Assembly: GCA_963790575.1 (NCBI GenBank)
Contig: CAWBPD010000018.1
Location: forward strand, 1-64,000
DNA length: 64,000 nt
Direction of reading: 5' to 3'
From: CAVTSA01 sp963790575
GTDB lineage: Bacteria > Chloroflexota > Dormibacteria > Dormibacterales > Dormibacteraceae
Shown one piece after another: positions 7,485-15,854 of the stretch. Positions within the stretch are counted from its first letter, which is position 1; each line of letters starts with the position of its first letter. The notes below the pieces were generated by a model. It was not told the origin of the DNA and did not search any database. It saw only the letters and a program-made list of their open reading frames with translations. The position numbers were made by a program, and so were the translations under genes.

Positions 7485-7982
7485 ATGGTGCCGGCCGAAG
7501 AAGGCATGACGGTGGAGCTGCCGGCATGCCACCCGGAGTTGGTCGCGGCCGTCGGCGAGATGGGCCGGCGCGAGTGGGGGTATGGGGATCCAAGCCCCGC
7601 CGCGCACATCGACGTCACGCGGCGTGAGGCCGGCAAGGACAAGCTGCCGATCACCCTGGTCGCGATCGGCGCGAATGGTGACGCGCTCGGCGCCGTAGGG
7701 CTCGATGACGCTGATCGAGAGCTCAGCGCTTCCGAACGCGATGGCCGTACGCCCTGGTTGGTTGGCATGGTCGTGCGCGTCGATGCCCGAAAGCAGGGGA
7801 TCGGGCGCGGCTTGGTCGGCCGGCTGGAAGAGACCTCCGTCCAACTCGGCTATCGTCGCCTCTGGGTCCCGACGGGTGATCAGGCGGTCGGGTTCAATCG
7901 AGGGTGCGCTTGGGAGCCGGTGCAGCGGCTGCGGCTGGCCTCGACGCAGATCGAGACGACGATCCTCACCCGGGTGCTCTGA
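7485..7982 (+). CDS. GNAT-family N-acetyltransferase, copy A (altered motif)
   Basis: 165 residues with the acetyl-CoA loop RKQGIGRG (102-109) after the strand WLVGMVVRVD, then helix LVGRLEETSVQLG and strand RRLWVPTG. GNAT enzymes move an acetyl group from acetyl-CoA to an amine; the acceptor is unknown. In copy A the sequence after the last strand reads VGFNRGCAW, where copy B has VGFYRGCAW. The Tyr of this motif is the usual general acid of GNATs, so copy A may be impaired. GGAGG lies 11 bases before the ATG. An internal ATG at 7506 is an alternative start. Confidence 0.8.
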   Translation: MVPAEEGMTVELPACHPELVAAVGEMGRREWGYGDPSPAAHIDVTRREAGKDKLPITLVAIGANGDALGAVGLDDADRELSASERDGRTPWLVGMVVRVDARKQGIGRGLVGRLEETSVQLGYRRLWVPTGDQAVGFNRGCAWEPVQRLRLASTQIETTILTRVL

Positions 7983-8022
7983 GCGTCCCTCAACTCAAAG
8001 CCCCCGGAGCAAGACCGGAGCC

Positions 8023-8054
8023 GAGGACGTCACGGCCGCGGCGGTGACGTCCTC
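8023..8054. terminator. Strong bidirectional hairpin between GNAT and DoxX genes
   Basis: GAGGACGTCAC (8023-8033) and GTGACGTCCTC (8044-8054) form a perfect 11-bp stem with a 10-base GC loop, midway between two converging genes. There is no T-run. It is conserved at 26372-26403. Confidence 0.6.
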
Positions 8055-8077
8055 GCGAGAGCGATGTGCGACCCGGT

Positions 8078-8848
8078 TCAGCTCCCCGCGACGGTGGGGC
8101 GTCGACCTCGCTGGAACAACGTTCCCGGCTTCCACGGCAGGCCCAGTGCCGGCAGCAGCCAGCGATCGCCCCCGATCCACCCGCAGACCCGCCAGGACAG
8201 AACGAGGAAGAGGCCGAACATGCCCAGGATCGGATTGATGCTGACAGTGCCGGCCAGCACGTAGTTCAGGTTCATCAAGACTCCGAAACCGGCCGCGATG
8301 CCGGTCAGGATTCCGAGCAGGATGCCGACCCCGACCAGGAACTCCCCGTAGGTGACGATGAACGAGAAGAACCCGGTCGCGTTCAAGACGACGTGCTGCA
8401 GGAACCAGGCGTACCAGCCCTGGACCCCGGGGTTGGCGCCCGAGCTCTTCGCAATCGCCCCGGCCACGAAGCCGTGCATGGCCGTGCCGTTGGTGCCCCA
8501 CACGGGCGATGTGATCTTCTCCCAACCGGCCAGCAGCCACGTCGCGCCGACGTTCATGCGCAGGACGAACCAGAGCGGCGCGGACGCGGGTGATCCCTGG
8601 AAGAAGCGTGAGACCGACGGTTCCGGAAACTCGTCCGAACCCGGCTGCGACCCCGGCGCCGTACGCTCTCCCGCGTATCGAACGAACGCGACGATCAGCG
8701 CGATGATGAACAGCGCGAGCAGCGCCCAGCCCCAATAGTCGTCGGCGACGACCTTGCCTGGGGACAAGATGAGGTGGACGAGCGTCCATACGGCCGCCAG
8801 GACCACCACCCCCAGCTCGAGCCATCCCACGATGGTCTTCGGCATCAT
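8078..8848 (-). CDS. DoxX-family membrane protein, copy A
   Basis: 256 residues from the ATG pair at 8848, preceded by GGAGG. Earlier in-frame starts reach 8902. Hydrophobic segments include VGWLELGVVVLAAVWTLVHL, WALLALFIIALIVAFV, GFFSFIVTYGEFLVGVGILLG and ILGMFGLFLVLS. LRMNVGATWLLAGWEKI and YGEFLVGVGILLG are typical DoxX/DoxD sequence. Members are linked to thiosulfate:quinone oxidoreductase or to membrane redox complexes, but the function here is not known. It diverges from the methyltransferase across a 204-base intergenic region. The protein is unchanged in copy B. Confidence 0.75.
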   Translation of the reverse strand: MMPKTIVGWLELGVVVLAAVWTLVHLILSPGKVVADDYWGWALLALFIIALIVAFVRYAGERTAPGSQPGSDEFPEPSVSRFFQGSPASAPLWFVLRMNVGATWLLAGWEKITSPVWGTNGTAMHGFVAGAIAKSSGANPGVQGWYAWFLQHVVLNATGFFSFIVTYGEFLVGVGILLGILTGIAAGFGVLMNLNYVLAGTVSINPILGMFGLFLVLSWRVCGWIGGDRWLLPALGLPWKPGTLFQRGRRPTVAGS

Positions 8849-9052
8849 CAGATTGTTTCCTCCGCTGTCAAGCACAGTCCTGGTCTCTTGTTGACCCGTC
8901 ACCTCTCAATTGGTGCGAATCCCGGCTGCCAGTGACCTCATCGTGTCCGATGGCTTGCGACTTGCGTAGGGCCGAAGGTCCTGCCCGGATTGGGACCCGC
9001 CCCGGCGACAGCGCGAGAAACTGCACCATCGGAGTGTTTGGAGCCCGACTTG

Positions 9053-9703
9053 ATGCGTGATCTGGGTGATGTGCAACGCCGGCACTGGCAAAGCACCTAC
9101 CTGGCGCACCCCCACATGTACGGCCTGGAGCCGTCGGCGCCCGCTGTGTACGCGGCCCGGCGGTTCAGATCGGCCCGGGCGGTGAGGGTCCTGGAGCTGG
9201 GCGCAGGGCACGGCCGCGACACCCTGTACTTCGCTGAGCAGGGCTTCACCGTGCTCGCGAGCGACTTCAGCTCAGTCGCGCTCGACCAGCTGCGGGACGC
9301 TGCCAGGCGCCGCGCATTGGAACGGCGAGTCCTGACCGCAGTCCACGACGTGCGCGAGCCGCTGCCTCTGGCCGCAACGGCGGTCGACGCCGCGTACGCC
9401 CACATGCTGCTGAACATGGCTCTGACCACCGACGAGATCGAGGGCGCGGTGGGGGAGGTGCGGCGGGTGCTACGACCCGGAGGGACCTTCGTCTACACGG
9501 TCCGTCACACCGGCGACGCCCACTACGGGACCGGCATCTCGCGGGGCGACGGCATCTGGGAGCAAGGCGGGTTCGCGGTGCACTTCTTCTCCCGGGCGCT
9601 GGTGGATACCCTGGCCCGAGGCTGGACGCTTGAGGAGATCGAGCCGTTCCAGGAAGGCGACCTCCCGCGCCGCCTCTGGAGGGTCACGCAAACCCGCGCT
9701 TGA
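9053..9703 (+). CDS. Class I SAM-dependent methyltransferase, copy A
   Basis: 216 residues from the ATG at 9053, preceded by GGAG at eight bases. The frame opens further up at 8990. SAM-binding motif I is VLELGAGHGRDTLYF (E48, G50, G52, G54) with the acidic end of strand 2 at D71. Motif IV-like AYAHMLLNMAL and post-motif RVLRPGGTFVYTVRHTGD follow. Its general type is TehB/UbiE-like small-molecule methylation; the substrate is unknown. It converges with DUF2277 ten bases away. Differences from copy B begin to cluster in its last third. Confidence 0.8.
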   Translation: MRDLGDVQRRHWQSTYLAHPHMYGLEPSAPAVYAARRFRSARAVRVLELGAGHGRDTLYFAEQGFTVLASDFSSVALDQLRDAARRRALERRVLTAVHDVREPLPLAATAVDAAYAHMLLNMALTTDEIEGAVGEVRRVLRPGGTFVYTVRHTGDAHYGTGISRGDGIWEQGGFAVHFFSRALVDTLARGWTLEEIEPFQEGDLPRRLWRVTQTRA

Positions 9704-9713
9704 CCGCCGGGAC

Positions 9714-9986
9714 CTACGCTCCCTTGGCGGCCAGGCGCGCACGGACCTCCGGCCGGCGCAGCGGCGGCAGGGTCGGGGGAGCCTGGCGGCGGGGCGGCAG
9801 GTCCCGCACCAGCTCGGCCGTCACCTCGGTGACCGCCCGGACGGCCCATTCGAACATCTCTTCGGTGGCCGCCGTGGGGTGCGTGATCCCGCTGACCTTG
9901 CGGACGTACTGGCGGGCGGCGGCCTCCACCTCTTCGGACGTGGCGGGCGGCTCCAGGCCGCGCAGCGTGGTGATGTTCCGGCACAT
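9714..9986 (-). CDS. DUF2277 family protein, copy A
   Basis: A 90-residue protein that starts MCRNITTLRGLEPPATSEE and continues with AARQYVRKVSGIT, the diagnostic pattern of DUF2277. Its function is not known. A GAGGAGG site precedes the start. It is the last gene of the leftward run, 56 bases after acetate kinase. This is the most divergent gene between copies (for example EMFEWAVRAVTEV here, EVFERAVRAVTNV in copy B). Confidence 0.8.
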   Translation of the reverse strand: MCRNITTLRGLEPPATSEEVEAAARQYVRKVSGITHPTAATEEMFEWAVRAVTEVTAELVRDLPPRRQAPPTLPPLRRPEVRARLAAKGA

Positions 9987-10042
9987 GCCCCTATCCTCCT
10001 CGTTCTGCCCCCGCGTTGGTGCACCACCCTCTGTCGCAGGCG

Positions 10043-11134
10043 TCAGCCGCCGAGAAGCGTGCGCACCTGCCGGGCGACCTCCAGGTCCTCACGTGCTTCG
10101 ATGACCAGCGTGCGCACCCTGCCGTCGAGGGTGCCGATGTCGGTGTCGCCCGCCGCCGCCTCGTTGGCCGCGTGATCCACCGCCACGCCCAGGAACCCGA
10201 CGCCATCCGCGGCCCGCGCTCTGACCTCCGGCGCGTGCTCGCCGACGCCGCCGGTGAAGACCAGCACGTCGAGCCCGTTCATGGCTGCCGCCATGGAGGC
10301 GATGCCGGCGCGCAGGCGGTGGACATAGACGTCCAGCGCCAGCGTGGCCCTGGGGTCGGCGGACGCAGTGCGGGCCAGCACCTCTCGCATGTCGGGGGTG
10401 CCGGCGAGTCCGAGCAGGCCGGAGCGGCTCTCCAGCGTCGTGGCCAGCGTGGCCGGCGGCATCCCGACGTGCTCCTCCAGCCACAGCACAAGCCCCGGAT
10501 CCACGGTCCCCGACCGCGTCGCCATGACCAGCCCCTCGAGCGGCGTGAAGCCCATGGTGGTGTCCACCGAGTGCCCGTCCTGGACCGCGGCCAGGGACGC
10601 ACCTGCCCCCAGATGGCAGGTCACCACCCGCACCCGAGCCGGGTCGAGGCCCAGAAACTCGGCCGCGCGGCGCGACCCGTAGGCGTGGGAGAGGCCGTGG
10701 AACCCGTACCTGCGGAGCGCCCACCGCCGGCGCCACTCGGGAGGGATCGCGTAGGTGGAGGCGGCCTCGGGCATGGAGGCGTGGAAGGCGGTGTCGAAGC
10801 ACGCGACCGGTGGGGTGCCGGGCAGGACCGCGCTCACGGCGTCCAGCGCCGCCAGCGACTTGGGCTGATGCAGCGGCGCCAGGTCGGTGAGGGCGTTGAG
10901 CCGGCGCCGGACCCGATCGTCGATCACGACCGCCTGGCTGAACTCCGTCCCCCCGTGCACGATCCGGTGGCCGACCGCGTCGGCTCCTCCCAGCCCCTCG
11001 ATGGCACGGGCGACCTGGTCCTGGTCGAGGTCTCCGGCGGGGATGGCGAGATCGTGCGAGCCCGCGACCCGGTCACCCTCCAGCAGGCGCAGCTTGAGGC
11101 TGCTCGATCCGGCGTTGACGACCAGAACGCGCAT
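10043..11134 (-). CDS. ackA: Acetate kinase, copy A
   Basis: 363 residues, slightly short for the family (about 400). It converts acetyl phosphate plus ADP to acetate plus ATP, or the reverse. Signature 1 is VLVVNAGSSSLK at the N-terminus (N7, S10-S12). GHRIVHGG, CFDTAFHASMP and signature 2 GFHGLSHAYG follow, then CHLGAGASLAAV and the Gly-rich VFTGGVGEHAPEVR. It begins eight bases after the phosphoketolase stop, so the two are co-transcribed. The pair drains phosphoketolase acetyl phosphate to ATP. The protein is identical in copy B. Confidence 0.93.
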   Translation of the reverse strand: MRVLVVNAGSSSLKLRLLEGDRVAGSHDLAIPAGDLDQDQVARAIEGLGGADAVGHRIVHGGTEFSQAVVIDDRVRRRLNALTDLAPLHQPKSLAALDAVSAVLPGTPPVACFDTAFHASMPEAASTYAIPPEWRRRWALRRYGFHGLSHAYGSRRAAEFLGLDPARVRVVTCHLGAGASLAAVQDGHSVDTTMGFTPLEGLVMATRSGTVDPGLVLWLEEHVGMPPATLATTLESRSGLLGLAGTPDMREVLARTASADPRATLALDVYVHRLRAGIASMAAAMNGLDVLVFTGGVGEHAPEVRARAADGVGFLGVAVDHAANEAAAGDTDIGTLDGRVRTLVIEAREDLEVARQVRTLLGG

Positions 11135-11142
11135 GCGGGCGA

Positions 11143-13524
11143 TCAGTAGGGCCAGGTCCAGTCGCTGATCTCGGACGAGTCCTCACCCTCGGTCCGGGTG
11201 TAGGCCCGGGCCGCGATGCGCCGGTCGAACATCTGCTGGCGCACGTGGCCGCCGCGAGCCGCCAGAACCGGAACGCGATCGATCACGTCCATGACCAGGT
11301 GGAAGCGATCCAGGTCGTTGAGCATGACCATGTCGAAGGGCGTCGTCGTCGTGCCCTCCTCCTTGTACCCCCGTACGTGGATGTTGTCGTGGTTCGTGAA
11401 CCGGTAGGTCAGCCGGTGGATCAACCAGGGATAGCCGTGATACGCGAAGATGATCGGCTTGTCGGTCGTGAACATCGAGTCGAACTCGGCGTCGGTCATG
11501 CCGTGGGGGTGCTCGGACGCCGGCTGCAGGCGCATCAGGTCGACGACGTTGATGACCCGGACCTTGAGGTCGGGGAAGTGCCGGCGCAGCAGGTCGACCG
11601 CGGCGAGCGTCTCCATGGTCGGGATGTCCCCACAGCAGGCCATGACGACGTCCGGTTCCCCTCCCTGGTCGTTGCTCGCCCACTCCCAGATCCCGAGTCC
11701 GCGCGTGCAGTGGAGGATGGCGTCGTCCATCGAGAGCCAGTTCAGCTGAGGCTGCTTTCCGGCCACGATCACGTTCACATAGTTGGTGCTACGCAGGCAG
11801 TGGTCGGCGACCGAGAGCAGCGTGTTCGCGTCCGGCGGAAGGTAGACGCGGATGACCTCCGCCTTCTTGTTGACGACCACGTCGATGAAGCCGGGGTCCT
11901 GGTGGGTGAAGCCGTTGTGGTCCTGCCGCCAGACCAGCGACGAGAGCAGGTAGTTGAGGGAGGCGATGGGACGCCGCCACGGGATCTGGTTCGCCACCTT
12001 CAACCACTTCGCGTGCTGATTGAACATCGAGTCGACGATGTGAATGAACGCCTCGTAGCAGTTGAAGAGGCCGTGGCGGCCGGTCAAGAGATAGCCCTCC
12101 AGCCAGCCCTGGCAGAGATGCTCGGAGAGGACCTCCATCACTCTGCCGCCGCGCGCCAGGTGCTCGTCGGTCGGCAGCACCTCCGCCTCCCAGGCCTTGT
12201 CCGTCACCTGGAAGACGTTGTCCAGGCGGTTGGACGCGGTTTCGTCGGGCCCGAACAGGCGGAAGCGATCCGGGTTTGCCTTGATCACGTCGCGCAGGAA
12301 GGAGCCGAGCACACGCGTCCCTTCATCCACCGTCGTCCCGGGGTGGGGCACCGGCACGGCGTAGTCCCGGAAGTCGGGCATTGACAGCGGTTGAAGCAGC
12401 AGACCCCCGTTGGCGTGGGGGTTCGCGCTCATCCGGCGGTAGCCCTTGGGAGGCAGGTCGGCGAGTTCGGGACGCAACGTACCCTCGCTGTCGAAGAGCT
12501 CCTCGGGTTTGTAGCTGCGCAGCCACGACTCGAGCTGAGTCAGGTGCTGGGGGTTGGTCCGGAGCTCCGCCAGCGGCACCTGGTGCGACCGCCAGGTGCC
12601 CTCCACCGGCTTTCCGTCCACCTCCTTGGGCCCCGTCCACCCCTTCGGCGTCCGGAGCACGATCATCGGCCACTGGGGGCGATCGGTCACGCCTTGCTCG
12701 CGCGCGTCCCGTTGGATGGCGTGGATGCGCTGCACCACATCGTCGAGGGTCGCCGCCATGCGCTGATGCATCTCCATGGGGTCGTCGCCGGTGAGGAAGA
12801 CGGGGTCGTACCCGCAGCCCCGCAGCATCGACTCCAGCTCCTCTTCCGGGATCCGAGCCAGCACCGTCGGGTTCGCGATCTTGTAGCCGTTGAGGTGCAG
12901 GATCGGCAAGACAGCGCCGTCCTTCGCGGGATCGAGGAACTTGTTCGAATGCCAGCTGTTGGCAAGCGGACCTGTCTCCGCCTCACCGTCGCCGACGACG
13001 CAGCAGACGAGCAGGTCCGGGTTGTCGAACGCGGCCCCGTAGGCGTGCGAGAGTGAGTAGCCCAGCTCGCCACCCTCGTGAATCGACCCCGGCGTCTCGG
13101 GCGCCACGTGGCTCGGGATCCCGCCCGGGAAGGAGAACTGCCGGAACAGCTTGCGCATGCCCTCCGCGTCCTGGGTGATCTCGTGATAGACCTCGGTGTA
13201 GGTGCCCTCGAGGTAGGCATGCGCGACCAGTCCGGGGCCGCCATGACCGGGGCCGATGATGTACATCGCGTCCAGGTCCCAGTTCCGGATCACACGGTTC
13301 ATGTGAACGTAGACGAAGTTGAGCCCGGGGGTCGTGCCCCAGTGGCCGAGGAGCCTGGGTTTGACATGCTCCGCCTGCAGCGGCGAACGCAGCAGCGGGT
13401 TGTCGAGCAGGTAGATCTGGCCCACCGACAGGAAGTTCGAGGCCCTCCAGTAGGCGTTGATCAGCTGGGCCTCCCGGTCATTGAGTGGCCTCGCCGCATG
13501 CTTCTCGCGAGCTTCCGTGGTCAT
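11143..13524 (-). CDS. xfp: Xylulose-5-phosphate/fructose-6-phosphate phosphoketolase, copy A
   Basis: A 793-residue thiamine-diphosphate enzyme of normal family length. It splits xylulose 5-phosphate (and often fructose 6-phosphate) into acetyl phosphate and a smaller sugar phosphate. Visible signatures are HWGTTPGLNF (H61), GPGHGGPG (91-98), the cofactor motif GDGEAETGPLANSWHSNKF (from 178) and HNGFTHQDPGFIDVV. A GAGGAG site precedes the ATG. The downstream neighbour is acetate kinase. Copy B differs at three residues (R18Q in LNDREAQ, Leu/Val in LNYLLSS, Val/Ile in NVVDLM), all conservative. Confidence 0.95.
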   Translation of the reverse strand: MTTEAREKHAARPLNDREAQLINAYWRASNFLSVGQIYLLDNPLLRSPLQAEHVKPRLLGHWGTTPGLNFVYVHMNRVIRNWDLDAMYIIGPGHGGPGLVAHAYLEGTYTEVYHEITQDAEGMRKLFRQFSFPGGIPSHVAPETPGSIHEGGELGYSLSHAYGAAFDNPDLLVCCVVGDGEAETGPLANSWHSNKFLDPAKDGAVLPILHLNGYKIANPTVLARIPEEELESMLRGCGYDPVFLTGDDPMEMHQRMAATLDDVVQRIHAIQRDAREQGVTDRPQWPMIVLRTPKGWTGPKEVDGKPVEGTWRSHQVPLAELRTNPQHLTQLESWLRSYKPEELFDSEGTLRPELADLPPKGYRRMSANPHANGGLLLQPLSMPDFRDYAVPVPHPGTTVDEGTRVLGSFLRDVIKANPDRFRLFGPDETASNRLDNVFQVTDKAWEAEVLPTDEHLARGGRVMEVLSEHLCQGWLEGYLLTGRHGLFNCYEAFIHIVDSMFNQHAKWLKVANQIPWRRPIASLNYLLSSLVWRQDHNGFTHQDPGFIDVVVNKKAEVIRVYLPPDANTLLSVADHCLRSTNYVNVIVAGKQPQLNWLSMDDAILHCTRGLGIWEWASNDQGGEPDVVMACCGDIPTMETLAAVDLLRRHFPDLKVRVINVVDLMRLQPASEHPHGMTDAEFDSMFTTDKPIIFAYHGYPWLIHRLTYRFTNHDNIHVRGYKEEGTTTTPFDMVMLNDLDRFHLVMDVIDRVPVLAARGGHVRQQMFDRRIAARAYTRTEGEDSSEISDWTWPY

Positions 13525-13639
13525 CTGGGACTCCTCTCATGCAGCTGGCGGTGAGGCTGAGCACCCCGAGCCGGGCTCAGTGACCAGCTTAGTGATCACA
13601 CCTTGAATGCGCTCATCCCTCGCGGACCCTGCCGAGATC

Positions 13640-14404
13640 TCAGCCCGGTGCCACCCAGAGCCGGACCGCGAACGCGAGACCAAGGAGGGCCACCGCCCAC
13701 CGCAACAGCCAGGGGGGCAGCCGGCGTGCCACCACCGGGCCAATCAGGCTGCCCACGAACAGGCCGAGCGCCAGCGGGAGCACGTCCAGCCACCGCACCT
13801 GCCCGGACGGGGCGAAGGTCGCCGCCGACACGATGGACGCAACCCCGATCAACATGTTCTTGAGGGCGTTGGACTGGACCAGACCGCGCTCGACCAGCAT
13901 CAGCAGCAGGACCAGCGTCAGCACACCCGAGCCGGCACCGAAGTAACCGTTGTAGAGGGCGGTCAGGAACAGCCCCGGCGCGAGCAGAAACGGAGTCACT
14001 CGACGCATGCGCGCGCCCGCGGGGCGAAGCCATCCTTGAGCGACCAGCGCCACCGACCCTCCGGCGAGGAGGAACGGGACGACGCGGGCGAAGACCCCGG
14101 GCGGCGTCGTGAGGAGCAGCACGGCGCCGGCCACCCCGCCGAGCACGGCGACGCCAGCCCAGCGCAGCAGCCATCCCCACCGGCCGACCAGCTCCGGGCG
14201 CGAGCTGAGGGCAGCTCCGGGCCAGCAAGCAACGACGGCAACGGTGTTGGACACCGACGCCGGGAGCGGAGGCACCCCGACCAGCAGCAGCGCCGGGTAG
14301 GACACCAAGGTGGTGATCCCACCCGCCGTCCCCACGATCCCGGCCAGGACGCCGGCGCCGGCCAGCAGCGCGGCACCGGCTACTGACGGCACCGGCGGCA
14401 CCAT
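13640..14404 (-). CDS. TauE/SafE-family membrane permease, copy A
   Basis: 254 residues with about eight hydrophobic helices. GIVGTAGGITTLVSYPALL near the start and GYFGAGSGVLTLVLLLML in the middle are the two repeated TauE/SafE signatures. The family exports or imports sulfite, sulfoacetate or other organic anions; the substrate is unknown. It lies 47 bases after the aldo/keto reductase and 115 bases before phosphoketolase. One residue differs in copy B (Pro/Leu in ATFAPSGQ). Confidence 0.8.
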   Translation of the reverse strand: MVPPVPSVAGAALLAGAGVLAGIVGTAGGITTLVSYPALLLVGVPPLPASVSNTVAVVACWPGAALSSRPELVGRWGWLLRWAGVAVLGGVAGAVLLLTTPPGVFARVVPFLLAGGSVALVAQGWLRPAGARMRRVTPFLLAPGLFLTALYNGYFGAGSGVLTLVLLLMLVERGLVQSNALKNMLIGVASIVSAATFAPSGQVRWLDVLPLALGLFVGSLIGPVVARRLPPWLLRWAVALLGLAFAVRLWVAPG

Positions 14405-14451
14405 GTCGGGATCAACGGTCGCGGTCCGGCCCGGTTATGGCCGGTGGCACC

Positions 14452-15423
14452 TCACCAGGCGTAGTGCTCGGGCGCGGGCCGGTAGCCGGGGAAGATCGCA
14501 TCCAGCCGCTTCAGCGCCGCTCGGTCGAGCTTGACCGAGAGCGCGCGCACCCCGGAGTCCAGCTGCTCCTGCGTGCGCGGACCGACGATGGGCCCCGTCA
14601 CGCCCTTCTGATGGAGCAGCCAGGCGAGCGCCACCTCCCCTGGCTCGTGCCCCAGCTCGCCGCAGAAGTCCTCGTAGGTCTCGATCTGCGCTCGGTTCTC
14701 GGCCACCGCCTCGGCGGCGCGGCCCTGCAGCCGGCGCCTGCCCTCGCGCTCCTTGCGCAGGACCCCGCCGAGCAGGCCACCCTCCAGCGGCGACCAGGGG
14801 ATGACGCCGATGCCGTAAGCGCGTGCCGCCGGCAGCACCTCGAGCTCCACCCAGCGCGTCTTCAGGTTGTAGATGGACTGCTCGCTGACGAGTCCGGTGA
14901 AGCCGCGCGCGGCGGCCGCCCCCTGCGCCTGCGCCAGGTGCCAGCCGGCAAAGTTGCTGCTGCCGGCGTAGAGCACCTTGCCCTGCTGGATGGCCACCTC
15001 CATCGCCTGCCAGATCTCGTCCCACGGCGTGTCCCGGTCGACGTGGTGGAACTGGTAGAGGTCGATGTGGTCGGTCTGCAACCGCTTCAGGCTGGCGTCG
15101 AGGGCGTTGCGGATGTTGAGCGCCGAGAGCTTGGACTGGTTCGGCCAGTCGCCCATCGCCCCGTAGAGCTTGGTGGCCAGCACCGTCTTCTCTCGACGGC
15201 CGCCGCCCTTGGCGAACCAGCGGCCGATGAGCTCCTCAGTCGCCCCGTGGCCCAGGGAGCCCCCGTAGCGGTTGGCGGTGTCGAAGAAGTTGATGCCCTG
15301 CTCGTGCGCCGAATCCATCAGCGTGTGCGCCTCGGCCTCGGGCGTCACCTCTCCGAAGTTCATCGTCCCCAGGATGATGCGGCTGACCAGAAGGCCCGTA
15401 CGACCGAGGTGGGTGTGCTCCAT
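14452..15423 (-). CDS. Aldo/keto reductase, copy A
   Basis: 323 residues from the ATG at 15423 (a GTG lies two codons earlier). The AKR tetrad is visible: D48 and Y53 in FFDTANRYG, K85 in LATKLYG and H126 in LYQFHHVD. LGRTGLLVSRIILGTMNFG is the usual start of AKRs that act on small aldehydes with NADPH. With the amine oxidase upstream it might reduce aldehydes released from amines; this is inference. Coding sequence differs at silent positions only. Confidence 0.88.
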   Translation of the reverse strand: MEHTHLGRTGLLVSRIILGTMNFGEVTPEAEAHTLMDSAHEQGINFFDTANRYGGSLGHGATEELIGRWFAKGGGRREKTVLATKLYGAMGDWPNQSKLSALNIRNALDASLKRLQTDHIDLYQFHHVDRDTPWDEIWQAMEVAIQQGKVLYAGSSNFAGWHLAQAQGAAAARGFTGLVSEQSIYNLKTRWVELEVLPAARAYGIGVIPWSPLEGGLLGGVLRKEREGRRRLQGRAAEAVAENRAQIETYEDFCGELGHEPGEVALAWLLHQKGVTGPIVGPRTQEQLDSGVRALSVKLDRAALKRLDAIFPGYRPAPEHYAW

Positions 15424-15465
15424 ACGCACAACGATGCACCGGCGCCGCCCGCCGGTGACGGGCGG

Positions 15466-15792
15466 TCAGGCCGAGGCCGGTCGAGCGGGGAGGGTGTCCG
15501 GACGCCGCAGCCAGAGCTGCCAGGGCTTGATGCTGCGGCTGATGAGCACGGTGCCGTCCCAGGGGTCAGGTGCCAGGCGCTGGTGCACCGAGGCGGGATC
15601 GTCGGCCTCCACCACCAGCAGCGCGTAGTCGCCGTCGTCCTCGCCGACCGGGCCGCCGAGGACGATGAACCCCTCCTCGACCAGCTGATCCATGAACGCC
15701 GAATGCTCGGCCCAGTGCGCCTGCTCTCGCCGTGGCCGGTTCGGGTCCCAGGCGGGTCCCGCCACCATCTCGACGAGGAAGTAACTCGCCAT
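15466..15792 (-). CDS. YCII-related small protein, copy A
   Basis: 108 residues beginning MASYFLVEMVAGPAWDPNRPRREQ, with HSAFMDQLVEEGFIVLGGPV and YALLVVEADD, a YCII (dimeric ferredoxin-like) fold. The function is unknown; relatives act in aromatic or lactone chemistry. It sits between the APC permease and the aldo/keto reductase in the same direction. The protein is identical in copy B. Confidence 0.65.
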   Translation of the reverse strand: MASYFLVEMVAGPAWDPNRPRREQAHWAEHSAFMDQLVEEGFIVLGGPVGEDDGDYALLVVEADDPASVHQRLAPDPWDGTVLISRSIKPWQLWLRRPDTLPARPASA

Positions 15793-15854
15793 GCGCACAG
15801 GCTAGGCGGATGCTCGGGCCGGGGTGCGAGCGCACACCCGGCCCGGGCCACCGC

